Positions 8,576 to 20,357 of a stretch of 64,000 nucleotides of DNA are shown here, piece by piece (the stretch's first letter is position 1; every line of letters starts with the position of its first letter). Below the pieces are notes generated by a model, which worked only from the letters and a program-made list of their open reading frames with translations, did not search any database and was not told the DNA's origin. This DNA comes from Sphingomonadales bacterium (GTDB lineage: Bacteria > Pseudomonadota > Alphaproteobacteria > Sphingomonadales > Sphingomonadaceae), in contig SBGG01000059.1 of assembly GCA_006226685.1 (NCBI GenBank), forward strand, positions 1 through 64,000, read 5' to 3'. The position numbers and the translations under genes were made by a program.

Positions 8576-9655
8576 TTATCGGATGTCGTTTCGTTCTGCG
8601 AAATCAAGAATGATCCGTGCCTGACGCAGTGAGGCGGAGTCCGAACTGCGGTCGATGGAGCGGGCGACGGCGGCCTCCTGCGCGGCAATGAAATGCGGTT
8701 GTTCTTGCCGGGCCCGATCCAGTGCGGCGGGCAGGTCGGAAAGATCGTTCAAGACCTGCCCGAGTTTCCAGTGCGAAAAGCTCGGATCATCGGCATAGTC
8801 GATATGGTCAAGGTTCAGGAACAGGCAGGGGCGCGGGCGCAGCAGAAATTCGTAGACCTGACTGCTGATGTCGCCCAGATAAATATCCGCGCTGTTGGTG
8901 TAGGACATGTCGATGGAATGGCGGCTGCCCATATCGACGCGGATATGGGGGCTGTCGCTGCGGATCGGCGCGATATTTTTGGCGATCTTGGTGTGTGGCG
9001 CAATGATGACATTATAACCGCGCAGGTCTTCGAGAGCTTTGAGCACTTCCGGTCCGTGGGTGTACCAGGAGGATAGTTTCCGGTCGAAATGCGGGTTGTA
9101 GAGGATGACCGGCTTGTCATCGGCGAAGAAATGCTGCGGTTCCGCCATCAGCTCGAACTTGGGGTAGCCGCCGACAACGCAGTTCGCTTCGGTCGTAAGA
9201 CCGCGTTCGATCAGGCGTTGCCGATCTTTTTCACCGCACACCAAAGTCAGATCGAAGGCTGCGTGGCGTTTCTTATATCCACCCTCACGATCGCCCGCGC
9301 CATGCTTGATATGAATCATGCGGGATGAAAATCCGGGCATCCGGTAGAGCCAGGCGCTCGATGTCTCGGTGGTGACGAGCAGAGGGAAGCGTCGGATGGT
9401 GGGGTAGTTGAGGATCAGCGTTGCGAGGCGCGAGGGGAAATGAAACAGCGAGTCCGGGCGTAGCGACGGCCGCCGCAGCCGGATCAGATGCAGCTTATGG
9501 TCCGGGTCGTAGCTGGCGACCAGATCGAGCAGCTTTGAGGAAGGGGACAATATGCTGACCTGTGCGCCGAAATCATAAGCCAGGCGCAGGGCGGCGGGTA
9601 GCCAATGATAGAGTTGCTGGGCCTCTGCCAGGGCGAGGAAGGCGATGGGCGGCAC
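8576..9655 (-). CDS. CDP-glycerol glycerophosphotransferase-like polymer transferase
   Basis: HIKHGAGDREGGYKKR..., SADIYLGDISSQVYEFLLRPRPCLFLNLDH resembles TagB/TagF-type C-terminal motif. Confidence 0.75.
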   Translation of the reverse strand: MPPIAFLALAEAQQLYHWLPAALRLAYDFGAQVSILSPSSKLLDLVASYDPDHKLHLIRLRRPSLRPDSLFHFPSRLATLILNYPTIRRFPLLVTTETSSAWLYRMPGFSSRMIHIKHGAGDREGGYKKRHAAFDLTLVCGEKDRQRLIERGLTTEANCVVGGYPKFELMAEPQHFFADDKPVILYNPHFDRKLSSWYTHGPEVLKALEDLRGYNVIIAPHTKIAKNIAPIRSDSPHIRVDMGSRHSIDMSYTNSADIYLGDISSQVYEFLLRPRPCLFLNLDHIDYADDPSFSHWKLGQVLNDLSDLPAALDRARQEQPHFIAAQEAAVARSIDRSSDSASLRQARIILDFAERNDIR

Positions 9656-9889
9656 GAAAGAGGGGCTCCGCTGGGCAAGGGATGGGATGCGATTTCCTTA
9701 GCCTCCGCTGCATTTTATGCAAGTTTCGGAGATTTCCGGGCGGTACTTCGTTCCGAAGGAGGGAGCGATCTTTATGGGGGGCAGGGAAATATCTCCTCTG
9801 AAACTGGACCTTTTGCGATTTTTTGATATGCGGGAGCGGACTCACCTCTTATTTGCGTCGCAGAACACACTCATTCAGGATATCGGTCG

Positions 9890-10672
9890 ATGGCTCAATT
9901 CACGCTTCCGCAGAACAGCAAGATCACCGGCAAGAGCAAGGTGCATAAGGCGGAGGGCGCCACCAACGTCAAGAAGTTCAAGGTCTATCGTTACGATCCG
10001 GACTCGGGCGAAAATCCGCGCTATGACATGTTCGAGATCGATCTCGACAAGTGCGGGCCGATGGTGCTCGATGCGCTGCTCAAGATGAAGAATGAGCAGG
10101 ATTCGACGCTGACCTTCCGTCGTTCCTGCCGCGAAGGTATTTGCGGTTCCTGTGCGATGAACATCAACGGCAAGAACGGCCTTGCCTGCACCACCGCGAT
10201 CGAGGATTGCAAAGGTGAGGTTCGCATCACGCCGCTGCCGCATATGGACGTGATCAAGGATCTGGTGCCTGATTTCACGCATTTCTACGCGCAATATGCG
10301 TCGATCCAGCCCTGGCTGAAAACGGTTTCGACCACGCCTTCGGGTAAGGAGCGGCTTCAGTCGCCGGAAGATCGCGAAAAGCTCGACGGTCTGTACGAGT
10401 GCATTCTCTGCGCCTGCTGCTCGACGAGCTGCCCGAGCTACTGGTGGAACAGCGACAAGTTCCTTGGCCCGGCAATCCTGCTGCAGGCCTATCGCTGGCT
10501 GGCCGACAGCCGTGACGAATTCACCGGTGAGCGTCTCGACGAGCTGGAAGATCCGTTCCGTCTCTATCGTTGCCACACGATCATGAACTGCGCCAATGTC
10601 TGCCCCAAGGGGCTGTCCCCGGCGAAGGCGATTGCCGAGACCAAGAAGATGATGGTGGAGCGCGCCCTCTAA
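9890..10672 (+). CDS. sdhB: Succinate dehydrogenase iron-sulfur subunit
   Basis: [60 protein letters not shown]. Confidence 0.98.
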   Translation: MAQFTLPQNSKITGKSKVHKAEGATNVKKFKVYRYDPDSGENPRYDMFEIDLDKCGPMVLDALLKMKNEQDSTLTFRRSCREGICGSCAMNINGKNGLACTTAIEDCKGEVRITPLPHMDVIKDLVPDFTHFYAQYASIQPWLKTVSTTPSGKERLQSPEDREKLDGLYECILCACCSTSCPSYWWNSDKFLGPAILLQAYRWLADSRDEFTGERLDELEDPFRLYRCHTIMNCANVCPKGLSPAKAIAETKKMMVERAL

Positions 10673-10676
10673 GGAA

Positions 10677-11123
10677 ATGGGCGGGGTCGTTACGCATATC
10701 GTCGAATCCGGTCCATGGGCCGGGTGGATCAGCTGGTCCGATCATGATTTTCGCGGGTTTCTGCGGGTTGTTGGGCCGAGCTATGCACGGGTTCTCGATG
10801 GGGCCCGTGCCCATGTCGTCATCATGACCGGGGCGGACCATGCGAACCGGCTCGATACGCTGCATGGTGGATTTCTGGCCGGTTTCGCCGATCATGCCTA
10901 TTTCGCCGCACTCGCCGCGCTGGGCCGGGAGGATCTGGTTCAGGGGGTGACGATTGACCTCACCATGCAATATTTCGGCGCGGGCCGGGTCGGCTCCAAC
11001 CTGGAAGCGGAGGTGGAAGTGTTGCGCGAAACCGGCCGTATGCTGTTCATGCGTCTGCAATTGATGCAGGACGGGCAGGCGATCGCGGCCTCCACCATCA
11101 CCATCCGCAAGCCGTCTCGCTGA
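10677..11123 (+). CDS. PaaI-like hotdog-fold thioesterase
   Basis: RLDTLHGGFLAGFADHAYFAAL...GVTIDLTMQYFGAGRVGSNLEAEVEVLRETGRMLFMR. Confidence 0.85.
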   Translation: MGGVVTHIVESGPWAGWISWSDHDFRGFLRVVGPSYARVLDGARAHVVIMTGADHANRLDTLHGGFLAGFADHAYFAALAALGREDLVQGVTIDLTMQYFGAGRVGSNLEAEVEVLRETGRMLFMRLQLMQDGQAIAASTITIRKPSR

Positions 11124-11129
11124 GCTGCG

Positions 11130-12242
11130 ATGCCGGATATTCTCTCTCGCTATCATCGGCTGGTCGAAGCGGGCGAATTGCGCGCCGACCCCGATCAGGC
11201 GGCTGCCGCGGCCCGTCTCGCGACTTTGCAGGCCGAACTCGAAGCAGTACCGCCGCGCGGCAGTACGCTCTGGAAGCTGTTGCGTCGTGTGCCCGAGCCG
11301 CCGCGCGGGCTGTACCTCTGGGGTGGGGTCGGGCGCGGCAAGTCGATGCTGATGGACCTGTTCTTCGACAGCGTGCAGGTGCAGCGCAAGCGACGATCCC
11401 ATTTTCACGAATTCATGCTGGATGTTCATGCGCGCCTGCGCGAGGCACGCAAATCCGAAAGCGGCGATCCGATCCCGCCGGTGGTGGCTGACCTTGCCGA
11501 ACAGGCGCGGTTGCTTTGTTTCGACGAGATGGTCGTCAACAACATGGCCGATGCCGCGATCATGTCGCGCCTGTTCACAGGGTTGCTGGAAAAGCGGGTG
11601 ACGATCGTCACCACATCGAACCGCGTGCCCGATGATCTGTATAAGGATGGGCTCAACCGGCAGCTTTTCCTGCCCTTCATCGAACTCATCAAGTCAAAGC
11701 TCGATGTGATGAGCCTCAACGGCCCCACTGATTATCGGCGTGACCGGCTCGGCAATGCGAAATTATGGCATGTGCCCAACGGCCCGGAGGCGACCGAGGC
11801 CTTGTCGGCTTCCTTCTTCCGTCTGACCGATTATCCGGTGGAGGATCGGGCCCATGTACCGAGCGAGGATATTCCGGTACCGGGTGGGCGCATTTTGCAT
11901 GTGCCCAAAGCGCTGAAGGGCGTGGCGGTCTTCTCCTTCAAGCGTCTATGTGCGGAAGCGCGGGGGGCCGTCGATTATCTGGCGATCGCCCGGCACTATC
12001 ATACGGTCATCATCGTCGGCATACCTGTTCTGGGTCCGGAAAATCGCAACGAGGCGGCGCGCTTCGTCACGCTGGTCGATGCGCTTTACGAATATAAGGT
12101 GAAGCTGCTGGCCTGTGCCGATGCCGAACCGGACAATCTTTATCCCACAGGGGATGGCGCGTTTGAATTTGAGCGCACGGCTTCGCGGTTGATGGAGATG
12201 CAGTCCGACGATTATCTCGCTCGCGGGCATGGCGAGGAATGA
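11130..12242 (+). CDS. zapE: Cell division protein ZapE (AFG1-like ATPase)
   Basis: GLYLWGGVGRGKSMLMDLFFDS, RRSHFHEFMLDVHARL, LLCFDEMVVNNMADAAIMSRLF. Confidence 0.95.
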   Translation: MPDILSRYHRLVEAGELRADPDQAAAAARLATLQAELEAVPPRGSTLWKLLRRVPEPPRGLYLWGGVGRGKSMLMDLFFDSVQVQRKRRSHFHEFMLDVHARLREARKSESGDPIPPVVADLAEQARLLCFDEMVVNNMADAAIMSRLFTGLLEKRVTIVTTSNRVPDDLYKDGLNRQLFLPFIELIKSKLDVMSLNGPTDYRRDRLGNAKLWHVPNGPEATEALSASFFRLTDYPVEDRAHVPSEDIPVPGGRILHVPKALKGVAVFSFKRLCAEARGAVDYLAIARHYHTVIIVGIPVLGPENRNEAARFVTLVDALYEYKVKLLACADAEPDNLYPTGDGAFEFERTASRLMEMQSDDYLARGHGEE

Positions 12243-12539
12243 AGGCCGTATAGGCCGTCTGAGAGAGTTCTTTGCCTGCTCTGCGATGGGGCGTTGGGAA
12301 TTTCCATAAAGATTTCAGGGGGGCAGGACCTTCGGGGCGACCGGTTGGGCTGACCCGGAACGGGCGTTTGTGCCATGCTGCTGGTCGTGATCGTTATCTT
12401 CATAATGTCATGATTGCCGGTCATGATCCGAGCCGAACTTCCTTTTATGGAATGAGGGAGGCGGGTTCTGATCATGTCTCCCGGTGGGATAACCAAGGAG
12501 AAGTGAGCGTTTTACCCCCGGAAAGATACGGTATCGCAC

Positions 12540-12584
12540 TTGCGAATTAATTGCAATAAATTATTGAATATCCGCATAATGCGG
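12540..12584. promoter_or_regulatory. Three adjacent palindromes in the mdh upstream region
   Basis: TTGCGAATTAATTGCAA (12540-12556, imperfect), CAATAA-A-TTATTG (12554-12566), CCGCAT-A-ATGCGG (12572-12584). Confidence 0.5.
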
Positions 12585-12612
12585 TGTTGAAACCTTAAGG
12601 AAATGGGCCTAA

Positions 12613-13629
<1,017 letters not shown>

Positions 13630-13714
13630 ACGAGCTGCACTCCCTCCCCAGGAAAGTGTGCGGCCCGGGGAGGGATAATCGTAAAATGCCACACCACCTG
13701 AAACAGGGGTTAGC

Positions 13715-14599
13715 ATGTCCATTCTCGTCAACAAGAATACCAAGGTCATCACCCAGGGGATGACCGGTGCCACCGGCACTTTCCATACCGAGCAGGCGCT
13801 TGCCTATGGCACCCAGATGGTTGCGGGCGTTACGCCGGGCAAAGGGGGAACGACGCATATCGGTCTGCCCAATTTCGACACGGTGGCTGAGGCCAAGGCC
13901 GCGACCGGTGCCGATGCCTCCGTTATCTATGTTCCGCCGCCATTTGCCGCGGATTCGATCCTCGAAGCGATCGACGCGGAGATTCCGCTGATCGTCTGCA
14001 TCACCGAGGGCATTCCGGTGCTCGACATGGTGAAGGTGAAGCGCGCCCTTTCCGGCAGCAAGTCGCGCCTGATCGGGCCGAACTGCCCGGGCGTGCTGAC
14101 GCCGGGCGAATGCAAGATCGGCATCATGCCGGGCAACATCTTTAAAAAGGGCAGCGTCGGCGTGGTCTCCCGCTCCGGCACACTGACCTATGAAGCGGTG
14201 TTCCAGACCTCCAATGCGGGCCTTGGTCAGACCACAGCCGTCGGCATTGGCGGCGATCCGGTCAACGGCACCAACTTCATCGACGTGCTGGAAATGTTCC
14301 TCGCCGACGATGCGACCGAGAGCATCATCATGATTGGTGAAATCGGTGGTAATGCCGAGGAGCAGGCTGCGCAGTTCCTGATCGACGAGGCGAAGAAGGG
14401 CCGCAAGAAGCCTATGGCTGGCTTCATTGCAGGTCGTACCGCGCCTCCGGGGCGCCGTATGGGCCATGCTGGTGCGATCGTTTCCGGTGGTCAGGGCGGC
14501 GCAGAGGACAAGATTGCGGCAATGGAAGCAGCCGGTATCAAGGTTGCCTCCAGCCCGTCCGAGCTGGGTACGACCCTTCTGGAAGTTCTCAAGGGCTGA
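13715..14599 (+). CDS. sucD: Succinyl-CoA ligase (ADP-forming) subunit alpha
   Basis: [45 protein letters not shown]...[13 protein letters not shown]. Confidence 0.98.
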   Translation: MSILVNKNTKVITQGMTGATGTFHTEQALAYGTQMVAGVTPGKGGTTHIGLPNFDTVAEAKAATGADASVIYVPPPFAADSILEAIDAEIPLIVCITEGIPVLDMVKVKRALSGSKSRLIGPNCPGVLTPGECKIGIMPGNIFKKGSVGVVSRSGTLTYEAVFQTSNAGLGQTTAVGIGGDPVNGTNFIDVLEMFLADDATESIIMIGEIGGNAEEQAAQFLIDEAKKGRKKPMAGFIAGRTAPPGRRMGHAGAIVSGGQGGAEDKIAAMEAAGIKVASSPSELGTTLLEVLKG

Positions 14600-14690
14600 T
14601 GTTTCGGTGCTTTCCCGGTGCTGGTGACATCCGGCATCGGGAAGGCTTCCGTTCCCCGGCTGGAAGCGGGGCAATAGGGCGAAGGACAAG

Positions 14691-17513
14691 ATGATGGGCT
14701 ATGAAGGCCAGGATTTCGAAGCGCTTGGAGAAGCCGAGCAAGGGCCGAGCTGGGCGCGTCCCAACTGGCCGCTGAGCACGACCGACGATCTGACCGCCGC
14801 GCTCGATCCGACCCAGATGCAGGTTGCCGTGAAGGCCGCGGCCAAGGCGTCGGGCAAACCCCTTTCGGAAAATGAACTGGCCGGTGCCGCCGCCGACAGT
14901 ATCCGGGCGATGATGCTGATCCGCACCTATCGCGTGCGCGGTCATCTGGCGGCCAATCTTGATCCTCTGGGCCTGACGAAGCGGGATCTGCCTGCCGATC
15001 TTACGCCCGAATATCACGGCTTTACTGGCGCCGATCTGGACAAGAAGGTTTATATTGGCGGTGCGCTGGGTCTCGAATGGGCCACGGTGCGCGAGATTGT
15101 CGATATTCTCCGTGCCAATTATTGCGGCAATGTCGGCTTCGAATATATGCATATCGCCGATGTGGAGGAGCGCCGCTTCATTCAGGATCGTATCGAGGGC
15201 GGTGACAAGTCGATCGACTTCACGCCCAACGGCAAGAAGGCGATCCTGTCCAAGGTGATCCACGCCGAGCAATATGAAAAATTCCTCGGCAAGAAATATG
15301 TCGGGACCAAGCGCTTTGGCCTCGACGGCGGGGAGTCGATGATCCCGGCGCTCGAAGCCGTTATCAAATATGGCGGTCAGCTGGGCGTGCGCGAAATCGT
15401 TTACGGCATGGCGCATCGCGGCCGTTTGAACGTGCTCGCCAATGTGCTGGCCAAGGGCTTCCGCGTTATCTTCCACGAATTTTCCGGCGGCACCGCGAAC
15501 CCCGAAGATGTCGGCGGGTCGGGTGACGTCAAATATCACCTCGGAACCAGCACCGACCGCGAGTTTGACGGTATCAAGGTGCATATGAGCCTGGTACCGA
15601 ACCCGTCGCACCTTGAAACGGTCGATCCGGTGGTGCTGGGCAAAGTGCGCGCGCAGCAGGTGTTCCACGATGACATCGGCCCGGGTAAGCATATGCAGGC
15701 TTTGCCGGTGCTGATCCATGGCGACGCGGCTTTCGCAGGGCAGGGGATCGTCTGGGAATGCTTCGGCTTTTCGGGCGTGCGCGGTTATAATACCGGTGGC
15801 TGCATCCACTTCGTCGTCAACAACCAGATCGGTTTCACGACCAGCCCGCAATTTTCGCGCGGTTCGCCCTATCCGTCCGATGTGGCGAAGGGCGTGCAGG
15901 CGCCGATCCTGCATGTGAATGGCGATGACCCCGAGGCCGTGACCTTCGCTTGCAAGCTCGCGATCGATTATCGCCAGACCTTCCATCGCGACATCGTGAT
16001 CGACATGTGGTGCTATCGCCGCTTCGGCCATAATGAAGGCGATGAGCCGGGCTTCACTCAGCCGTTGATGTACAAGGAAATCCGCAAGCATCCGCCGGTC
16101 AGCGAAATCTATGCGACCAAGCTGAAGGGCGAGGGCGTGATTGATGACGCTTTTGCCGCCGGGGTGACGCAGGAGTTTACTGACCATCTCGAGCAGGAAT
16201 TCGAAGCGGCAAAGACCTACAAGTCCAACCACGCGGACTGGTTCGCCGGTCGCTGGTCGGGTCTGCATCAGCCCGCCGATATCGAAACCGCGCGCAAGAA
16301 TGTCGAGACGGCGATCGAGAAAAAGCTGTTCGACAGCCTCGGCCGCACGCTCACGACCGTTCCTGAAGGTCATAATATTCACAAGACCTTGCGCCGCGTT
16401 CTTGATGCCAAGGCGGAGATGTTCAAATCCGGTGAGGGTTTCGACTGGGCAACCGGTGAAGCGCTGGCTTTCGGCGCCTTGTTGTCGGAAGGCTATGGCG
16501 TGCGCCTGTCTGGACAGGACAGCGGTCGCGGTACCTTCAGCCACCGTCACGCCGTCTGGGTTGATCAGGATACGGAAGCGAAATATGTCCCGCTTTCGAC
16601 AGTGCCGCACGGCAATTTCGAGGTCTATGACAGCCCGCTTTCCGAATATGGCGTGCTGGGCTTCGAATATGGCTATGCAATGGCCGATCCGAAGAGCCTC
16701 GTGATCTGGGAAGCGCAGTTCGGCGATTTCGCCAATGGCGCGCAGATCATGATCGACCAATATGTGGCCGCTTCCGAAGCCAAGTGGCTGCGCGCCAACG
16801 GCATCGTTATGCTGTTGCCGCATGGTTATGAAGGGCAGGGACCGGAGCATAGCTCGGCGCGTCTCGAACGCTATCTGCAATTGTGCGCCGAGGGGAATAT
16901 CCAGGTCGCCAACTGCACCACCCCGGCCAATTATTTCCATATATTGCGCCGCCAGATGCTGCGGCCGTTCCGCAAGCCGCTCATCATCATGGCGCCTAAA
17001 TCGCTGCTGCGGCATAAGGCGGCGGTGAGCAAGGCCGAGGATTTCATGGGCGCGCAACACTTCATGCGCATCCTGTCCGATCCCCATGCTGCGGCCGATA
17101 CGGAAACGCGGCGTCTGGTACTGTGCAGCGGAAAGATTGCCTATGACCTGTTCGATGCGCGTGACGCGGCGGGAGACAAGGACATACAGATCGTCCGTGT
17201 TGAACAGCTTTATCCGTTCCCGACCGAGGCGCTTGCCGTCCGCCTGAAACGGATGACCAATCTGGAAGAGGTCGTCTGGTGTCAGGAAGAGCCCCGCAAC
17301 AATGGCGGCTGGTTCTTTGTCGAGCCCTATATCGAGGACGCGCTGAAGCAGGCCGGAAGGGCGCCGATGCGGGCTCGTTATGCGGGTCGCAAGGCAGCGG
17401 CTTCGCCCGCGACCGGACTTGCCAAGCGTCATGTCGCCGAACAGGGCGCGCTTATCGCCGATGCGCTGGGTCACAGCGTCCGTACCGAAATCAAACGTCA
17501 GCAGAAAGGCTGA
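14691..17513 (+). CDS. sucA: 2-oxoglutarate dehydrogenase E1 component
   Basis: 940 aa; MAHRGRLNVLANVLAKGFRVIFHEF, SGQDSGRGTFSHRHAVWVDQ. Confidence 0.98.
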   Translation: MMGYEGQDFEALGEAEQGPSWARPNWPLSTTDDLTAALDPTQMQVAVKAAAKASGKPLSENELAGAAADSIRAMMLIRTYRVRGHLAANLDPLGLTKRDLPADLTPEYHGFTGADLDKKVYIGGALGLEWATVREIVDILRANYCGNVGFEYMHIADVEERRFIQDRIEGGDKSIDFTPNGKKAILSKVIHAEQYEKFLGKKYVGTKRFGLDGGESMIPALEAVIKYGGQLGVREIVYGMAHRGRLNVLANVLAKGFRVIFHEFSGGTANPEDVGGSGDVKYHLGTSTDREFDGIKVHMSLVPNPSHLETVDPVVLGKVRAQQVFHDDIGPGKHMQALPVLIHGDAAFAGQGIVWECFGFSGVRGYNTGGCIHFVVNNQIGFTTSPQFSRGSPYPSDVAKGVQAPILHVNGDDPEAVTFACKLAIDYRQTFHRDIVIDMWCYRRFGHNEGDEPGFTQPLMYKEIRKHPPVSEIYATKLKGEGVIDDAFAAGVTQEFTDHLEQEFEAAKTYKSNHADWFAGRWSGLHQPADIETARKNVETAIEKKLFDSLGRTLTTVPEGHNIHKTLRRVLDAKAEMFKSGEGFDWATGEALAFGALLSEGYGVRLSGQDSGRGTFSHRHAVWVDQDTEAKYVPLSTVPHGNFEVYDSPLSEYGVLGFEYGYAMADPKSLVIWEAQFGDFANGAQIMIDQYVAASEAKWLRANGIVMLLPHGYEGQGPEHSSARLERYLQLCAEGNIQVANCTTPANYFHILRRQMLRPFRKPLIIMAPKSLLRHKAAVSKAEDFMGAQHFMRILSDPHAAADTETRRLVLCSGKIAYDLFDARDAAGDKDIQIVRVEQLYPFPTEALAVRLKRMTNLEEVVWCQEEPRNNGGWFFVEPYIEDALKQAGRAPMRARYAGRKAAASPATGLAKRHVAEQGALIADALGHSVRTEIKRQQKG

Positions 17514-17519
17514 TCCATC

Positions 17520-18746
17520 ATGGCCACTGAAGTCAAAGTGCCCACTCTGGGCGAGTCCGTTACCGAAGCGACCGTCGGCGCATGGTTGAAGAAGCCGGGC
17601 GAGGCCGTCGCGGTTGACGAACCCATTTGCAGCCTCGAAACCGACAAGGTCGCGGTCGATGTTCCGTCGCCCGTTGCCGGTGTGATGAGCCAGCATCTCG
17701 TCGCCGAGGGCGATACGGTAAATGTCGGCGCTGTGATCGCGATTGTCGAGGAAGGCGCAGCTGCCGCCAAGGCTGCTCCGGCCGCCGCTGCCCCGGCAGT
17801 TTCCGCCCCCGCAGCGCCGGCACCCGCTGCCGCTCCGGTTGAGGAAAGCGGTTCGGTCACTCTGTCTCCCGCAGTACGCCGTCTGGTGCTTGAGCATGGG
17901 CTCGATCCCAGCCGCATCAAGGGCACCGGCAAGGATGGCCGCCTGACCAAGGATGATGTGATGGCTGCCGTTGCCGCCGGAACGGCGAAGGCGGAAGGGG
18001 CTGCTGTAGCGGCTGCTCCGGTCGCTGCGGTCGCTTCCGGTCCGTCGCGCGCTCAGGAAAGGGTGAAGATGACCCGCCTGCGCCAGACGGTCGCCAAGCG
18101 CTTGAAAAGCGCGCAGGAAACCGCCGCTTTGCTCACCACCTTCAACGATGTGGATATGAGCGCGGTGATTGAGGCGCGTGCCAAATATAAGGATCTGTTC
18201 GAGAAGAAGCACGGCGTTCGCCTCGGCTTCATGGGCTTTTTCACCAAGGCGGTGTGCATGGCCCTCAAGGATGTTCCGGCGGTCAATGGCCAGATCGAAG
18301 GCGATGAGATCGTTTATAACGATTTTGCCGATATCTCGGTCGCGGTCAGCGCGCCCAACGGTCTGGTCGTGCCGGTGATCCGCAATGCCGAGAGCATGAG
18401 CGTCGCCCAGATCGAAAAGACCATCGGCGATTTCGGCAAGCGCGCCAAGGAAGGCGCATTGACGATGGAAGATATGAAGGGCGGTACCTTCACCATTTCA
18501 AACGGCGGCGTTTTCGGTTCGCTGATGTCGACCCCGATCATCAATCCGCCGCAGTCGGCTGTGCTCGGCCTGCACCGGATCGAAGAACGCCCGGTCGTCG
18601 TCAACGGGCAGATTGTTGCACGCCCGATGATGTATCTGGCGCTGTCCTATGACCATCGCCTGATCGACGGCCGTGAGGCGGTTACCTTCCTCGTCGCGGT
18701 CAAGAATGCGATCGAGGATCCGACCCGCCTGCTGATCGACCTTTAA
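17520..18746 (+). CDS. sucB: Dihydrolipoyllysine-residue succinyltransferase (E2)
   Basis: Lipoyl domain [12 protein letters not shown], Ala/Pro linkers, catalytic [16 protein letters not shown]. Confidence 0.97.
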   Translation: MATEVKVPTLGESVTEATVGAWLKKPGEAVAVDEPICSLETDKVAVDVPSPVAGVMSQHLVAEGDTVNVGAVIAIVEEGAAAAKAAPAAAAPAVSAPAAPAPAAAPVEESGSVTLSPAVRRLVLEHGLDPSRIKGTGKDGRLTKDDVMAAVAAGTAKAEGAAVAAAPVAAVASGPSRAQERVKMTRLRQTVAKRLKSAQETAALLTTFNDVDMSAVIEARAKYKDLFEKKHGVRLGFMGFFTKAVCMALKDVPAVNGQIEGDEIVYNDFADISVAVSAPNGLVVPVIRNAESMSVAQIEKTIGDFGKRAKEGALTMEDMKGGTFTISNGGVFGSLMSTPIINPPQSAVLGLHRIEERPVVVNGQIVARPMMYLALSYDHRLIDGREAVTFLVAVKNAIEDPTRLLIDL

Positions 18747-18763
18747 GAGACGGAGAGCCTGCC

Positions 18764-20164
18764 ATGGCCGATTTCGATTATGACGTTCTGGTGATCGGTG
18801 CCGGGCCCGGCGGTTATGTCGCGGCCATTCGCGCGGCGCAGCTGGGCCTGAAGACCGCCTGCGCCGAAAGCCGGGGCACATTGGGGGGAACCTGCCTCAA
18901 TGTCGGCTGCATCCCTTCCAAGGCGTTGCTGCATGCTTCCGAGAAATATGAGGAAGTGCATTCGGGCGTTCTCGCCAAATATGGCGTGAAGGTGAGCGGC
19001 GCGGAGCTGGACCTGCCGACGATGATGTCGGAAAAGGATAAGGTCGTCAAAGGCCTGACCGGTGGTATCGAGTTCCTGTTCAAGAAGAACAAGGTCGACT
19101 GGCTGAAGGGCCATGCGACCTTCACCGGGCCGAATGCCGTCGTTGTCGAGGGCAAGGCGGTGACCGCGAAGAATATCGTGATCGCGACCGGTTCTTCGGT
19201 GACGCCGTTGCCGGGGGTCGAGATCGATAACGCCAAGGGCGTGGTGGTCGATTCCACCGGCGCGATCGCGCTGGAAAAGGTGCCGGGCCATATGGTCGTG
19301 ATCGGCGGCGGCGTGATCGGGCTGGAACTCGGCTCGGTGTGGCGGCGTCTGGGAGCACAGGTCACGGTGGTCGAATATCTCGACCAGATCCTGCCCGGCA
19401 TGGACGGCGATGTGCGCAAGGAAGCGAACAAGCTGTTCAAGAAGCAGGGTATCGAGATCAGGACCGGGACCAAGGTGACTGGCGTTGCGGTCAAGGGCAA
19501 GAAGGCGACCGTCAGCGTCGAGCCGGCCGCTGGAGGCGCGGGTGAGGCCATCGAAGCCGATGTCGTGCTGGTTGCTATCGGCCGCAAGCCCAATACGGAC
19601 GGGCTTGGCCTCGACAAGATCGGTCTTGCGACCAATCAGCGCGGTCAGATCGAAACCGACCATGATTTCGGTACGGCTGTGCCGGGCGTCTGGGCGATCG
19701 GCGATGTCATTCCGGGGCCGATGCTGGCGCACAAAGCCGAGGATGAAGGCCTTGCCGTGGCCGAAAATATTGCGGGCCTGACCGGCATCGTCAATCATGA
19801 CGTGATCCCGGCGGTCGTCTATACCCAGCCCGAAATCGCCAGCGTCGGCCTGACCGAAGAAGCGGCGAAGGAAAAGGGCAAGATCAAGGTCGGCAAGTTC
19901 CCGATGCTGGCGAACAGCCGTGCGAAAGCCAATGACGAGCCCGATGGTTTCGTGAAGATCATTGCGGACGCCGAAACCGATCGCGTGCTCGGCGTTCATA
20001 TCATCGCTTCGGTCGCGGGAACGATGATCGCCCAGGCGGCGCAGGCGATGGAATTTGGCGGAACGTCGGAAGATATTGCCTATACCTGCCATGCTCACCC
20101 GACGCACAGCGAGGCGGTGAAGGAAGCGGCAATGGCCGTGCAGGGCAAGCCTATCCATATGTGA
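18764..20164 (+). CDS. lpdA: Dihydrolipoyl dehydrogenase
   Basis: [22 protein letters not shown] motifs; [14 protein letters not shown]. Confidence 0.98.
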   Translation: MADFDYDVLVIGAGPGGYVAAIRAAQLGLKTACAESRGTLGGTCLNVGCIPSKALLHASEKYEEVHSGVLAKYGVKVSGAELDLPTMMSEKDKVVKGLTGGIEFLFKKNKVDWLKGHATFTGPNAVVVEGKAVTAKNIVIATGSSVTPLPGVEIDNAKGVVVDSTGAIALEKVPGHMVVIGGGVIGLELGSVWRRLGAQVTVVEYLDQILPGMDGDVRKEANKLFKKQGIEIRTGTKVTGVAVKGKKATVSVEPAAGGAGEAIEADVVLVAIGRKPNTDGLGLDKIGLATNQRGQIETDHDFGTAVPGVWAIGDVIPGPMLAHKAEDEGLAVAENIAGLTGIVNHDVIPAVVYTQPEIASVGLTEEAAKEKGKIKVGKFPMLANSRAKANDEPDGFVKIIADAETDRVLGVHIIASVAGTMIAQAAQAMEFGGTSEDIAYTCHAHPTHSEAVKEAAMAVQGKPIHM

Positions 20165-20189
20165 GATCTGAAATATTTTCAGACGGAAC

Positions 20190-20227
20190 CGACCCGGCGG
20201 AGATGCATGATTTCCGCCGGGTTTTTA
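20190..20227 (+). terminator. Rho-independent terminator after lpdA
   Basis: ACCCGGCGGA-loop-TCCGCCGGGTTTTTA. Confidence 0.88.
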
Positions 20228-20357
20228 ATGGCCGAAACACCCGTCCGGACGGTTTCGGCCATTGGCGGGCGCTGGCTGTTGACCCCGGCGGGAGATGGTG
20301 GCTGCTGGGGGGGCGGGGCCGCTCGACAGCTTCCCCGGTTCGGGATAGGGCGATGAT

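Noticed and set aside
14589-18212. 1207-aa minus-strand ORF opposite sucA/sucB
   Set aside because: Antisense open frame produced by high-GC codon bias over well-conserved genes; low-complexity His/Arg/Gly composition, no recognisable domain.
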